In this document: positions 1 to 5,829 of the stretch, one piece after another
How the letters are laid out: every line of letters begins with the position of its first letter
Numbering within the stretch: the stretch's first letter is position 1
Assembly (NCBI GenBank): GCA_009930275.1
Contig: RZYP01000127.1
Span: 1-5,829 of the forward strand
DNA length: 5,829 nt
Direction: 5' to 3'
Origin: Negativicutes bacterium
GTDB lineage: Bacteria; Bacillota_C; Negativicutes; Acidaminococcales; Acidaminococcaceae
Notes under the pieces: model-generated
Seen by the model: the letters and a program-made list of their open reading frames with translations, nothing else
Database searches by the model: none
What the model was told of the DNA's origin: nothing
Position numbers and translations under genes: made by a program

Positions 1-120
1 CTGGACATGAAAATGTGGAAAAACGCCATCACCGCCGCCGACCGCGCCCTGGCCATCAACCCGGAATTTGGCGAAGCAAAGAAAATGAAGCTGTTCGCGG
101 CGAGACAGATGGGGGGGTGA
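1..120 (+). CDS. TPR-repeat protein, C-terminal fragment
   Basis: Reading frame 1 is open from the window edge to a TGA at 118-120 and gives 39 residues; the start lies outside the window. The fragment contains one recognisable second-helix TPR pattern: Trp6, Ala9, Ala13 and Ala16, then the helix-ending AINPEF with Asn20-Pro21, followed by a charged helix (EAKKMK). This arrangement is typical of the last tetratricopeptide repeat of a protein, where it serves protein-protein contacts. Nothing catalytic is visible. TPR proteins are common beside polysaccharide clusters, but so little is present that the role of the whole protein cannot be given. The reading frame itself is fairly certain because of the TPR pattern and the GC-rich third positions; the family call is moderate. 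Confidence 0.6.
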   Translation: MDMKMWKNAITAADRALAINPEFGEAKKMKLFAARQMGG

Positions 121-187
121 TCCATCCCTTTGCGAAACGCCTCCCGCCTTTCCATCGCCCTGTCAGCAAAACCGCTCTGGTCCCCGC

Positions 188-215
188 AAGCACCGCCTTG
201 GCATACAAGGTGCTT
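188..215 (+). terminator. bulged hairpin, possible terminator of the TPR gene
   Basis: The arms AAGCACC(gcc)TTG at 188-200 and CAAGGTGCTT at 206-215 can form a 10-pair stem with a 3-base bulge on the left and a 5-base loop (GCATA). It lies 68 bases after the stop of the TPR gene and 67 bases before the decarboxylase start. No run of T follows it (the next bases are CATGCC), so a classic Rho-independent terminator is doubtful. It may instead be an RNA-stabilising or processing structure, or chance. Confidence 0.3.
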
Positions 216-272
216 CATGCCCAAGAACCGTGACATAAACGAGACGTTGACGCGTTGCGGGACATCAAAAAA

Positions 273-284
273 GAGGGGGGAATG
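273..284 (+). promoter_or_regulatory. ribosome binding site deciding the decarboxylase start
   Basis: A purine-rich GAGGGGGG at 273-280 sits one base before ATG 282, with its GAGG core about 5 bases upstream of the ATG. A TTG at 255 is in the same frame and would add nine residues (starting MRDIKKEGG), but these match nothing expected at the N-terminus of this family and would place the Shine-Dalgarno inside the gene. ATG 282 is therefore preferred. Confidence 0.6.
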
Positions 285-1235
285 CACTTGCGAAAACGCA
301 TCCTGATCACGGGAGGAGCTGGATTTCTGGGTTCACACCTGTGTGAACGTCTGCTCGGCGACGGCTGCGAAGTTATCTGCGTGGACAACTTCTTCACCAG
401 TTCCAAGCAAAATATCGAACACCTCTTCGGGAATCCCCGCTTCGAGCTGATCCGGCACGACATCACCTTCCCTCTCTACGCAGAGGTGGATGAAATCTAC
501 AATTTAGCCTGCCCAGCCTCGCCCATTCATTATCAGCACGACCCGGTGCAGACCATCAAGACCTGCGTGCACGGAGCCATCAACATGCTGGGCCTGGCCA
601 AACGGCTACGCATCCCCATATTTCAGGAATCCACGTCCGAAGTGTATGGAGATCCGGAAATTCACCCCCAGCCGGAATCCTACTGGGGCAATGTAAACCC
701 TATCGGTTATCGCTCGTGCTATGATGAAGGGAAACGCTGCGCAGAATCGCTCTTCTTCGCTTACCACCGGCAACACGGATTGCCCATCAAGGTTGGACGC
801 CTCTTCAACACCTACGGCCCCAGAATGCACCCCAACGACGGCCGCGTGGTCTCGAATTTCATCATGCAGGCCCTGCAGGGCAAGCCCATCACCATTTACG
901 GGGATGGATCGCAGACTAGGTCATTTTGCTATGTCGATGATTTGGTGGAACTCATGATCCGCTTCATGCGCAATGACCAGGAGTTCTGCGGACCGCTCAA
1001 CATGGGCAATCCCGATGAATTCACCATTTTGGAATTGGCGCGGGAAGTAATCAGGCGCACGGCCAGTACCTCTGAAATCATTTTTGAACCCCTCCCAATT
1101 GACGTTCCCCGACAACGCAAACCCAACACTTCCCTTGCCAGCAATCGCTATGCCTGGACTCCCCGGATAGGCTTGGAGGAAGGACTGGCCCTCACGGTTA
1201 ACTATTTCCACCTCCACATACTGTCACACACCTAA
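282..1235 (+). CDS. uxs: UDP-glucuronate decarboxylase (UDP-xylose synthase)
   Basis: This is an extended short-chain dehydrogenase/reductase of 317 residues, the usual bacterial length for this family. It is expected to convert UDP-glucuronate to UDP-xylose in the cytoplasm with bound NAD, supplying xylose (or a 4-keto intermediate) for polysaccharide assembly. The Rossmann fold opens with GGAGFLG at residues 11-17, with Asp35 placed to bind the NAD ribose. The catalytic set is STSEVYGDP (117-125, with Thr118 and Glu120) and YxxxK as Tyr147 and Lys151 in [22 protein letters not shown] (176-190) and the RSFCYVDD stretch (213-220) are family signatures with substrate-binding arginines. [20 protein letters not shown] (61-80) is also typical of UXS as opposed to dTDP-glucose dehydratases. 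Start ATG 282 follows a good ribosome binding site. The last eight residues (HLHILSHT) look unlike the usual end and lie where base composition changes. A UDP-glucose dehydrogenase, the normal supplier of substrate, is not in the window. Confidence 0.93.
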   Translation: MHLRKRILITGGAGFLGSHLCERLLGDGCEVICVDNFFTSSKQNIEHLFGNPRFELIRHDITFPLYAEVDEIYNLACPASPIHYQHDPVQTIKTCVHGAINMLGLAKRLRIPIFQESTSEVYGDPEIHPQPESYWGNVNPIGYRSCYDEGKRCAESLFFAYHRQHGLPIKVGRLFNTYGPRMHPNDGRVVSNFIMQALQGKPITIYGDGSQTRSFCYVDDLVELMIRFMRNDQEFCGPLNMGNPDEFTILELAREVIRRTASTSEIIFEPLPIDVPRQRKPNTSLASNRYAWTPRIGLEEGLALTVNYFHLHILSHT

Positions 1236-1594
1236 ACGAATGGCCATGCGGCGACCTCTCACAACGTGAAATCCATCTATCAACCATCAATATATAGGCA
1301 ATGCGAGATATTTTTAGTCGTTCCAACTTGAACATCATTAATTAAAATTTCAACGGGAATACTGTATTTCAAACAAATAATAATGCTGTAAAAAGTACAT
1401 CTTTCTGACTAAAACCATTCAAATATCATTAAATATATACATAGATTATTAATACATTGCTAACAATTCAACAGTCTGTCAGAACTATTCGTTAAATTGA
1501 CCTCACTATTTTATTATCTGTGCAATATTTCAAGATCAATTAAACATATTAAAAAGTATTTACTGAAATTATTATAAATCAAAAGGAATTTTAC
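1236..1594. other. AT-rich intergenic region, no gene seen
   Basis: These 359 bases hold no credible coding region on either strand. From about 1290 the composition falls to roughly 27% GC (16 of 60 bases in 1441-1500), against about 63% in 541-600 of the preceding gene. I find no convincing terminator hairpin after the decarboxylase stop, no JUMPstart/ops element and no tRNA. The region probably carries the promoter and leader of the operon that follows, and may mark the left border of an acquired segment. Confidence 0.7.
1497..1526 (+). promoter_or_regulatory. weak candidate sigma-70 promoter
   Basis: TTGACC at 1497-1502 matches five of six bases of the -35 consensus. TGCAAT at 1521-1526, after an 18-base spacer, matches four of six of the -10 consensus. 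Transcription would begin near 1533, leaving a leader of about 60 bases before ATG 1595. In DNA this AT-rich such matches arise easily by chance, so this is only a candidate. Confidence 0.25.
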
Positions 1595-3520
1595 ATGGAT
1601 AAAATATTATATTATTTTTCTACAAAAATACAAAAATTTATATTATTTTTATCATTACATTACTGCTCAATGCCATGGATACTTTCACGTATCCCTCTTA
1701 CATGGAAAACACTTTTGACCATTTTTTTTGGTCAATGGGAAAAAGCAAACAAGGTGAAATTGTACTCGTTTTCACCACAAGACATTGGATTCCGAGGGTG
1801 GTACAATAAATTAGCAAATGATTTTCATTCACGAGGACGCTTCGGGTATATATGGGACAATGGACTTGGCATGGCCGCGTCCGATTTAACGTATAATAAC
1901 TTAGCCACATACACGCTATTACGCGTATTTGGAACTCGTTGTTTCATGGCGATTGGGTTCATCAGCATGCTTACAGTGATAGCAACTATCATTTTCATTG
2001 GAATAAAAACACCAATTGCACTATTCGCTATTATTTTAATTGGCGCGTCTCCACTATTTGTTGCATGCTTTACTCGACTAGGAAAACCTGAATTTACAAT
2101 ATGCAGCATAAGCCTAGCTGCTATTTATCTAATTATAAATGGAAAATATCTTGAAGCTGGACTTATCTGGTCAATAATATCGTTCATCAATCTTCCAGAA
2201 AGTATAATGTTAATCATATACGCAGGAATTCTTGGCCTCATACAGTCAGTTGTGGACAAAGAATTTATTATATTACTCACCGGAATGACGCCGGGCATTG
2301 TCAAATTGACATTTCGATTGGCTCCAATGTGGATCAGCGGCGCAATGCAAAATCTTACTGAACAGCAAACTAAAGTATGGTCAAATAAAAGTTGGCGACC
2401 CAAGCGAAATGAAATATTTTTTCTGACATTTTTTATCATTTCCTTGTTGATCGTCATAATAATGAATAACAACGCCTATGCAGCCATTGCACTAGCAACA
2501 GGAAGCATAGCATTCCTCGCAAACACGAGAATAATTTATTACAACGACCCGCTAATAATACTAATGTATATCTGGATGATAGCACTAGCCACTGCATGCT
2601 TCTCAGATAACATCTCTGCTCTCTTCCCTCTGATTGTATTTTTATACCCTCCACTCACGTATTTATCCTACACGCCATTACCACAAGAAACGAATTCTCC
2701 ACCGATGCATAAAAATGAGCGCGATCTCCTTGCACTCCTACAATACCCATGCCTGACCCCTATGCCATATATTTATCCGATACAATTGATAAAATTCCAC
2801 AATATTCTTCCTCGCTACGCCCGTTTTCTGACAGAATTTGACGGAGATCCACGCACCGAATCGAACCTACGCTCATTTTGGTGTTGGGGAGACCATGCCC
2901 GAGAATCAAAAACACTCAATCTGGCCAACAGCATGTATCTACGTATTCAAGAAAAAGAACTTAATGACAACGTAATAACTCGACTCCGCATACCAGAAAT
3001 GTCTGGAAAGCAAATAGACAAGACTCTTAAGAAGCTTGGAGCATCATATATCGTCGCATATTCTGACATAACGGTTATTGGACTTGTGGATCAGAAGTAT
3101 AAAATACGGTTCATATGCGACCTAGGTCAGGAAAAAGAATTCTGTGCACTACTCGGAATTGAACCGCGAAAGCTATTTTTGCTTGAAGCACCTGAAGAGC
3201 GCTGTGTGGTAGGAGGCGCCACAGATCTTCGCATTGAGGGCTCAACTCTGACATGGACAGCGAAGAAATCAATGACCTACCAAATCCGATACCGACATCT
3301 GCCTGGGTTTTCAGCAACCCTTAATGGTAAACCGCTCAAACTAACTCCTTACAGACCATTTGCGGAATCACCGACCACATTCATGTCAGTGCGCACAGAC
3401 GATAACGGGGAGTTGCGTGTTCACTTTAAAGGTCACATTTTTCCAAGCTTGCCAGATATTCGCCGCAAGCTTACATCCCTTGGAACAAAATTTTCTTACA
3501 CAACTGGGGCTAAGTCATGA
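1595..3520 (+). CDS. polytopic membrane protein, GT-C/YfhO-like putative glycosyltransferase
   Basis: This 641-residue protein has about nine to eleven hydrophobic segments in its first 360 residues, clear ones near 116-137, 140-160, 168-182, 188-216, 222-238, 273-290, 295-310, 318-336 and 339-359. A polar C-terminal part of about 280 residues follows, probably periplasmic. Before the first clear helix, PQDIGFRGWY (61-70), then YIWDNGLGMAASDLTYNNLATY (85-106), follows the pattern of the first outer loop in YfhO-like and related GT-C proteins, which carries the acidic catalytic residue; Asp63 is the candidate. Near the C-terminus LGASYIVAYSD (481-491) and LPGFSATLNGKPLKL (569-583) resemble the beta-rich end of YfhO-type proteins. 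By analogy it may transfer a sugar from a polyprenyl-phosphate donor to a cell-surface glycan, but substrate and activity are unproven. ATG 1595 has AAGGAA six bases upstream. The gene is unusually AT-rich, which suggests foreign origin. A polymerase or other GT-C-fold protein is an alternative. Confidence 0.7.
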   Translation: MDKILYYFSTKIQKFILFLSLHYCSMPWILSRIPLTWKTLLTIFFGQWEKANKVKLYSFSPQDIGFRGWYNKLANDFHSRGRFGYIWDNGLGMAASDLTYNNLATYTLLRVFGTRCFMAIGFISMLTVIATIIFIGIKTPIALFAIILIGASPLFVACFTRLGKPEFTICSISLAAIYLIINGKYLEAGLIWSIISFINLPESIMLIIYAGILGLIQSVVDKEFIILLTGMTPGIVKLTFRLAPMWISGAMQNLTEQQTKVWSNKSWRPKRNEIFFLTFFIISLLIVIIMNNNAYAAIALATGSIAFLANTRIIYYNDPLIILMYIWMIALATACFSDNISALFPLIVFLYPPLTYLSYTPLPQETNSPPMHKNERDLLALLQYPCLTPMPYIYPIQLIKFHNILPRYARFLTEFDGDPRTESNLRSFWCWGDHARESKTLNLANSMYLRIQEKELNDNVITRLRIPEMSGKQIDKTLKKLGASYIVAYSDITVIGLVDQKYKIRFICDLGQEKEFCALLGIEPRKLFLLEAPEERCVVGGATDLRIEGSTLTWTAKKSMTYQIRYRHLPGFSATLNGKPLKLTPYRPFAESPTTFMSVRTDDNGELRVHFKGHIFPSLPDIRRKLTSLGTKFSYTTGAKS

Positions 3521-4320
3521 TCGTCGTACTTTTACCTGCATATAATGAATCAGAGTCTCTACAAAAGCTCATGCAAAAACTTCAAAAAGTCTTAATTGAA
3601 CTCGGAGAAGAATACAAAATTATTGTATGTAACGATGGCAGCACAGATAGTACGCAAGAAATACTCGAATATTTAGCTACAACCATGCCTATTGAAATCA
3701 TTCAGCACAAAATCAATCGCGGCTTGGGTGAATCTTCAAGAGATCTTTTTGAGCGATCCTGCGAGATTACTCAACCAGGTGATGTCATCGTGCGTCTTGA
3801 TTGTGACGACACTCACGAACCCCAATACATACCAAGCATCATCGAGAAGGTACGAAGCGGATACGACGTTGTCATTGCATCCAGGTTTGTTTCAGGAGGA
3901 GGGCAACTTGGCGTGAGCGCATACCGCGCACTCATTAGCCGAAGCGCCAATCTATTCATGAAATTTTTCTTTCGCATCGAGGGGCTACGTGAATATTCAT
4001 GCGGATTCAGAGGCTACAATGCTCTAAAAATCCAAGAATCGATTGCTTTTTTTGGAAATAATTTCATACAACTCAAAGGATTAGGATTCACATGTACTCT
4101 AGAAAAACTGGTCAAATTGAAATTGATCGGCGCCTCATTCGGAGAAGTCCCTTTTCTTTTGCGTTACGATCAAAAGCAAAGTGCGAGCAAGATGGTCAGT
4201 AGCATCACAACCCTTGGCTATTTAGTCATGACATTACTCTACCATTGGCCGTGGGGTGGCTGGAAAGCCGCAATTCGCGACAGACATAGCAATTGGAGAT
4301 TTGCCAATGACCAGCATTGA
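3517..4320 (+). CDS. family 2 glycosyltransferase, DPM1-like polyprenyl-phosphate sugar transferase
   Basis: This 267-residue GT-A fold enzyme probably moves a sugar from a nucleotide donor to polyprenyl phosphate, or to a glycan, at the cytoplasmic face of the membrane. Motifs in order are LLPAYNESES (5-14), IVCNDGSTD (36-44) with Asp40 for the nucleotide, KINRGLGESSR (65-75), the metal-binding DxD region LDCDDTH (94-100; Asp95, Asp97, Asp98), VIASRFVSGGG (119-129), SCGFRGYNAL (161-170) and RYDQKQSASKM (216-226). The last two correspond to the SGFRAY and R..GESK regions of dolichol-phosphate mannosyltransferase-like enzymes. The C-terminal hydrophobic stretch (228-245) could sit at the membrane, but no two-helix anchor follows. 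The ATG overlaps the previous gene's stop in an ATGA, and the upstream GGGG at 3506-3509 is only a weak ribosome site, so translational coupling is likely. The sugar cannot be told from sequence. Confidence 0.88.
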   Translation: MIVVLLPAYNESESLQKLMQKLQKVLIELGEEYKIIVCNDGSTDSTQEILEYLATTMPIEIIQHKINRGLGESSRDLFERSCEITQPGDVIVRLDCDDTHEPQYIPSIIEKVRSGYDVVIASRFVSGGGQLGVSAYRALISRSANLFMKFFFRIEGLREYSCGFRGYNALKIQESIAFFGNNFIQLKGLGFTCTLEKLVKLKLIGASFGEVPFLLRYDQKQSASKMVSSITTLGYLVMTLLYHWPWGGWKAAIRDRHSNWRFANDQH

Positions 4321-5149
4321 TGAGGTTCGCTTTTTTTGGGAAAAAAATCCTCTTTGGACAGGAGAGTCAAAATTTCAAACAGCCACAATACCATTTTTTG
4401 AGGAACATCGGTCCGTGTACATCAACGATTGCTTTGCGGGGCACTTCGATATTCGCTTTTTGCCCGTGCCAAGGGCTCGCGGACAAAACATGCGTATACT
4501 TGACGTTGGGTGCGGCATTGGTTTTTGGGTCACAGAATTTGCCATGCGAGGCCTATCTGAATTGGACGCAGTAGATTTGACCGCAAATGCACTCAAAATA
4601 ACTTCAAAAAGACTTGACGCATACGGCGTGACAGCACGACTCAGCCAGCAGAATGCTGAGCACCTGCAATTCGCCAATGACTGTTTTGATCATATCAATT
4701 GCCAAGGAGTTATCCACCATACCCCAAATACTGAAGCGGCTGTGGCTGAAATCGCTCGCGTGTTGAAGCCTTGCGGGACAGCAACAATCTCCGTTTATTA
4801 TAAAAATATCATTTTAGAGGTGTGGCCATATCTGCGCTGGCTCGGTTGGCCCTTGGCAAAACTCGGGGCGGGCTTAAAGGGTCGAGGACGAGAGAACATA
4901 TTTCTTGAAAAAGATGTCAATGAACTTGTTCGAATGTATGACGGTTTAGACAACCCGGTCGGCAAGAGTTACTCGCGCGAACAATTTTTAGCATTACTCA
5001 ACAGACACTTTATCGTCGAAGAGACATATCTCCATTTTTTTCCGGCACGGGCTTTACCCTTCAAGATTCCCCGATGCCTCCACCGCTGGCTCGATAAATA
5101 TTTGGGTTTTATGATTTACGCTACGGTAAAAAAACCATGTGCGGATTAG
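4307..5149 (+). CDS. class I SAM-dependent methyltransferase
   Basis: This soluble 280-residue methyltransferase transfers a methyl group from S-adenosylmethionine, here most likely to a sugar or glycan. After an N-terminal VRFFWEKNPLW (7-17), common in one group of these enzymes, motif I is ILDVGCGIGFW (64-74). The acidic residue that binds the SAM ribose lies in LDAVDLT (86-92, Asp90). NAEHLQF (116-122) and FDHINCQGVIHHTPN (127-141) form the next core strands and loop, and ARVLKPCGTATISVYY (150-165) the strand after. The C-terminal GLDNPVGKSYSREQFLALL (213-231) is the substrate-side segment often seen in this group. An in-frame GTG at 4256 would add 17 residues deep inside the previous gene; ATG 4307 is preferred because GGAG at 4295-4298 lies eight bases upstream and the N-terminal motif begins there. 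It overlaps the preceding gene by 14 bases and the next by 13. The methyl acceptor is unknown. Confidence 0.9.
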   Translation: MTSIDEVRFFWEKNPLWTGESKFQTATIPFFEEHRSVYINDCFAGHFDIRFLPVPRARGQNMRILDVGCGIGFWVTEFAMRGLSELDAVDLTANALKITSKRLDAYGVTARLSQQNAEHLQFANDCFDHINCQGVIHHTPNTEAAVAEIARVLKPCGTATISVYYKNIILEVWPYLRWLGWPLAKLGAGLKGRGRENIFLEKDVNELVRMYDGLDNPVGKSYSREQFLALLNRHFIVEETYLHFFPARALPFKIPRCLHRWLDKYLGFMIYATVKKPCAD

Positions 5150-5802
5150 TCGCATTGTTTGCCAAGGGGCAAGACCTTACCCCACGAATTCAGATCGTGA
5201 AAAAAATGATGGAGAGTCTCGCCCATCGTGGCCCGGATAGCGAGGGGATGCACCATGTTTTTGAACAGGCGTTATTCGGCCACAGGCGCTTGGCAATTAT
5301 CGATCTCGAGCATGGCACACAGCCCATGTGCTCCCGTGATGGCCGGTATACCCTCGTTTATAACGGAGAAATCTACAATTATATTGAGCTTGCGCGCGAG
5401 CTGCAGCAAGAAGGCCTCGTTTTGGACAGTTTGTCGGATACGGAAGTTCTTTTACAACTTTTGATACAGCGTGGCTCTGACGCATTACTTGATTTGAACG
5501 GCATGTTTGCGTTCGTGTTTCACGATCGCAAAGAGAACCGCTGGCTGGCTGCACGTGATCATTTCGGAATAAAACCACTGTACTATACTCAGATTGAATC
5601 TGAGCTCGTGTTCACCTCTGAAATCAAGGCAATATTATCCCATCCCAATATCCGACCAGTCCGCGACGAACGCTCTTTGCATCAATATCTTGCATTACAA
5701 TTTTGCCTTGATGACCGCACTCTTTTTAAAGATACGCGGTTTCAAGTTCAAAGTGCAACACCCAGTCCTTGGGTATTGGCGTCTTCTAAAAAAACTTCAT
5801 AG
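5137..5802 (+). pseudogene. asnB: asparagine synthase (glutamine-hydrolysing)-like gene, 3' part cut off by an IS30-family insertion
   Basis: The frame encodes a complete type 2 glutamine amidotransferase domain but not the synthetase domain. Cys2 right after the start Met is the N-terminal nucleophile, which fixes the start at ATG 5137. LAHRGPDSEG (28-37), FGHRRLAIIDL (47-57), YNGEIYN (75-81), SDTEV (100-104), ARDHFGIKPLYY (139-150) and FTSEIKAIL (159-167) are all family signatures. The match holds through LDDRTLFKD (191-199) and then stops abruptly. Full-length relatives have about 550-650 residues with a PP-loop SGGxDS ATP site; here only about 200 are native and the final 20 or so, up to TAG 5800-5802, are read from the insertion sequence. 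The product could at most hydrolyse glutamine. Intact relatives in polysaccharide clusters are thought to amidate sugars such as uronic acids. The 13-base overlap with the methyltransferase and weak ribosome site suggest coupled translation. Confidence 0.85.
5736..5759. repeat. putative terminal inverted repeat of the IS30-family element
   Basis: Read outward on the minus strand, this stretch runs GTTGCACTTTGAACTTGAAA and on to the asnB junction. It overlaps the last codons and TGA of the transposase, as is common in IS30-family elements whose ends begin near a GTTGCA... sequence. Length and outer boundary are estimates, since the partner repeat is outside the window. Confidence 0.45.
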
Positions 5803-5829
5803 GGTGTCTTAAACCCAAGGCATTTTCTA
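5748..5829 (-). CDS. IS30-family transposase, C-terminal fragment
   Basis: The minus strand, read from 5828, encodes RKCLGFKTPYEVF and then LEDANTQGLGVAL before a TGA at 5750-5748. The R-K-C-L-G-(F/Y)-K-T-P-x-E/Q-V-F motif is the well-known C-terminal signature of IS30-family DDE transposases and directly follows the catalytic core, which lies beyond the window. About 27 residues are present; the start and the DDE residues are outside. The transposase runs opposite to the polysaccharide genes. The call rests on motif recognition in a short fragment, but the motif is distinctive and the adjoining loss of asnB homology supports it independently. Confidence 0.8.
   Translation of the reverse strand, partial: RKCLGFKTPYEVFLEDANTQGLGVAL

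Larger units (their letters stand above)
5735..5829 (-). mobile_element. IS30-family insertion sequence, one end only
   Basis: From about 5735 to the window edge the sequence belongs to an insertion element inserted into the asparagine synthase-like gene. The minus strand encodes the end of an IS30-type transposase, and the sequence just past its stop looks like a terminal inverted repeat. The exact junction cannot be fixed without the other end; it lies between about 5728, where the asnB match is still good, and 5740. The element continues beyond the window. Confidence 0.75.

Noticed and set aside
255..281. In-frame TTG at 255 as the start of the decarboxylase
   Set aside because: It would add nine residues absent from the family pattern and place the strong GAGGGGGG ribosome site inside the gene; ATG 282 fits better.
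1319..1334. AACTTGAA in the AT-rich gap, shared with the putative IS30 end near 5740
   Set aside because: Only eight bases are shared, and no transposase remnant or further match flanks it; chance is likely in AT-rich DNA.
1236..1594. CRISPR array, tRNA or small RNA in the long gene-free gap
   Set aside because: No repeated units, no cloverleaf and no stable GC-rich stem can be seen; the gap is simply AT-rich.
4256..4306. In-frame GTG at 4256 as the start of the methyltransferase
   Set aside because: It gives a 65-base overlap with the previous gene and an extra 17 residues; ATG 4307 has GGAG eight bases upstream and starts at the conserved N-terminal motif.
5748..5802. A one-base sequencing frameshift as the cause of the early end of the asnB-like frame
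   Set aside because: None of the other + strand frames after 5735 resumes a synthetase-like sequence, while the minus strand gives a clear transposase motif, so an insertion explains the break.
5767..5820. Inverted repeat CCTTGGGT / ACCCAAGG at 5767-5774 and 5813-5820, considered as a terminator for the asnB-like gene
   Set aside because: The 38-base loop is too long, there is no T tract, and both arms lie within the minus-strand transposase coding sequence, which explains the region better.

Overview
The window looks like part of a surface-polysaccharide (O-antigen, capsule or exopolysaccharide) gene cluster from a Gram-negative bacterium. The UDP-glucuronate decarboxylase has a Desulfovibrio-like flavour and sits in GC-rich DNA, so a deltaproteobacterial host is a tentative guess from sequence feel only. 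No ribosomal or other taxonomic marker is present.

Layout, all on the + strand unless noted. Bases 1-120 are the last 39 codons of a TPR-repeat protein. Bases 121-281 are intergenic and hold a bulged hairpin. Bases 282-1235 encode a complete UDP-glucuronate decarboxylase (UDP-xylose synthase). Bases 1236-1594 are a very AT-rich gap without a gene, with one weak promoter candidate. A tightly packed operon follows, its genes overlapping by 4, 14 and 13 bases. It encodes a 641-residue polytopic membrane protein resembling GT-C/YfhO-type glycosyltransferases (1595-3520), a DPM1-like family 2 glycosyltransferase (3517-4320), a class I SAM-dependent methyltransferase (4307-5149) and the amidotransferase half of an asparagine synthase-like protein (from 5137).

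The last gene is broken. Homology to asparagine synthases stops at about base 5735. Reading the end of the window on the minus strand gives the C-terminus of an IS30-family transposase (RKCLGFKTPYEVF..., stop at 5750-5748). An insertion sequence therefore entered the gene, removed its whole ATP-dependent synthetase domain from this reading frame, and supplied an accidental stop at 5800-5802.

As a working model, the decarboxylase supplies UDP-xylose, or taps the UDP-glucuronate pool. The DPM1-like enzyme loads a sugar onto a polyprenyl phosphate. The membrane protein may use such a lipid-linked sugar on the outer face of the inner membrane. The methyltransferase and the amidotransferase-type protein would decorate sugars, for instance by O-methylation and amidation of a uronic acid. 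The pairing and the substrates are inference. Base composition falls sharply just after the decarboxylase gene (about 63% GC in 541-600, about 27% in 1441-1500 and 1981-2040) and recovers towards the right (about 53% in 5521-5580), which suggests a mosaic cluster assembled by horizontal transfer.
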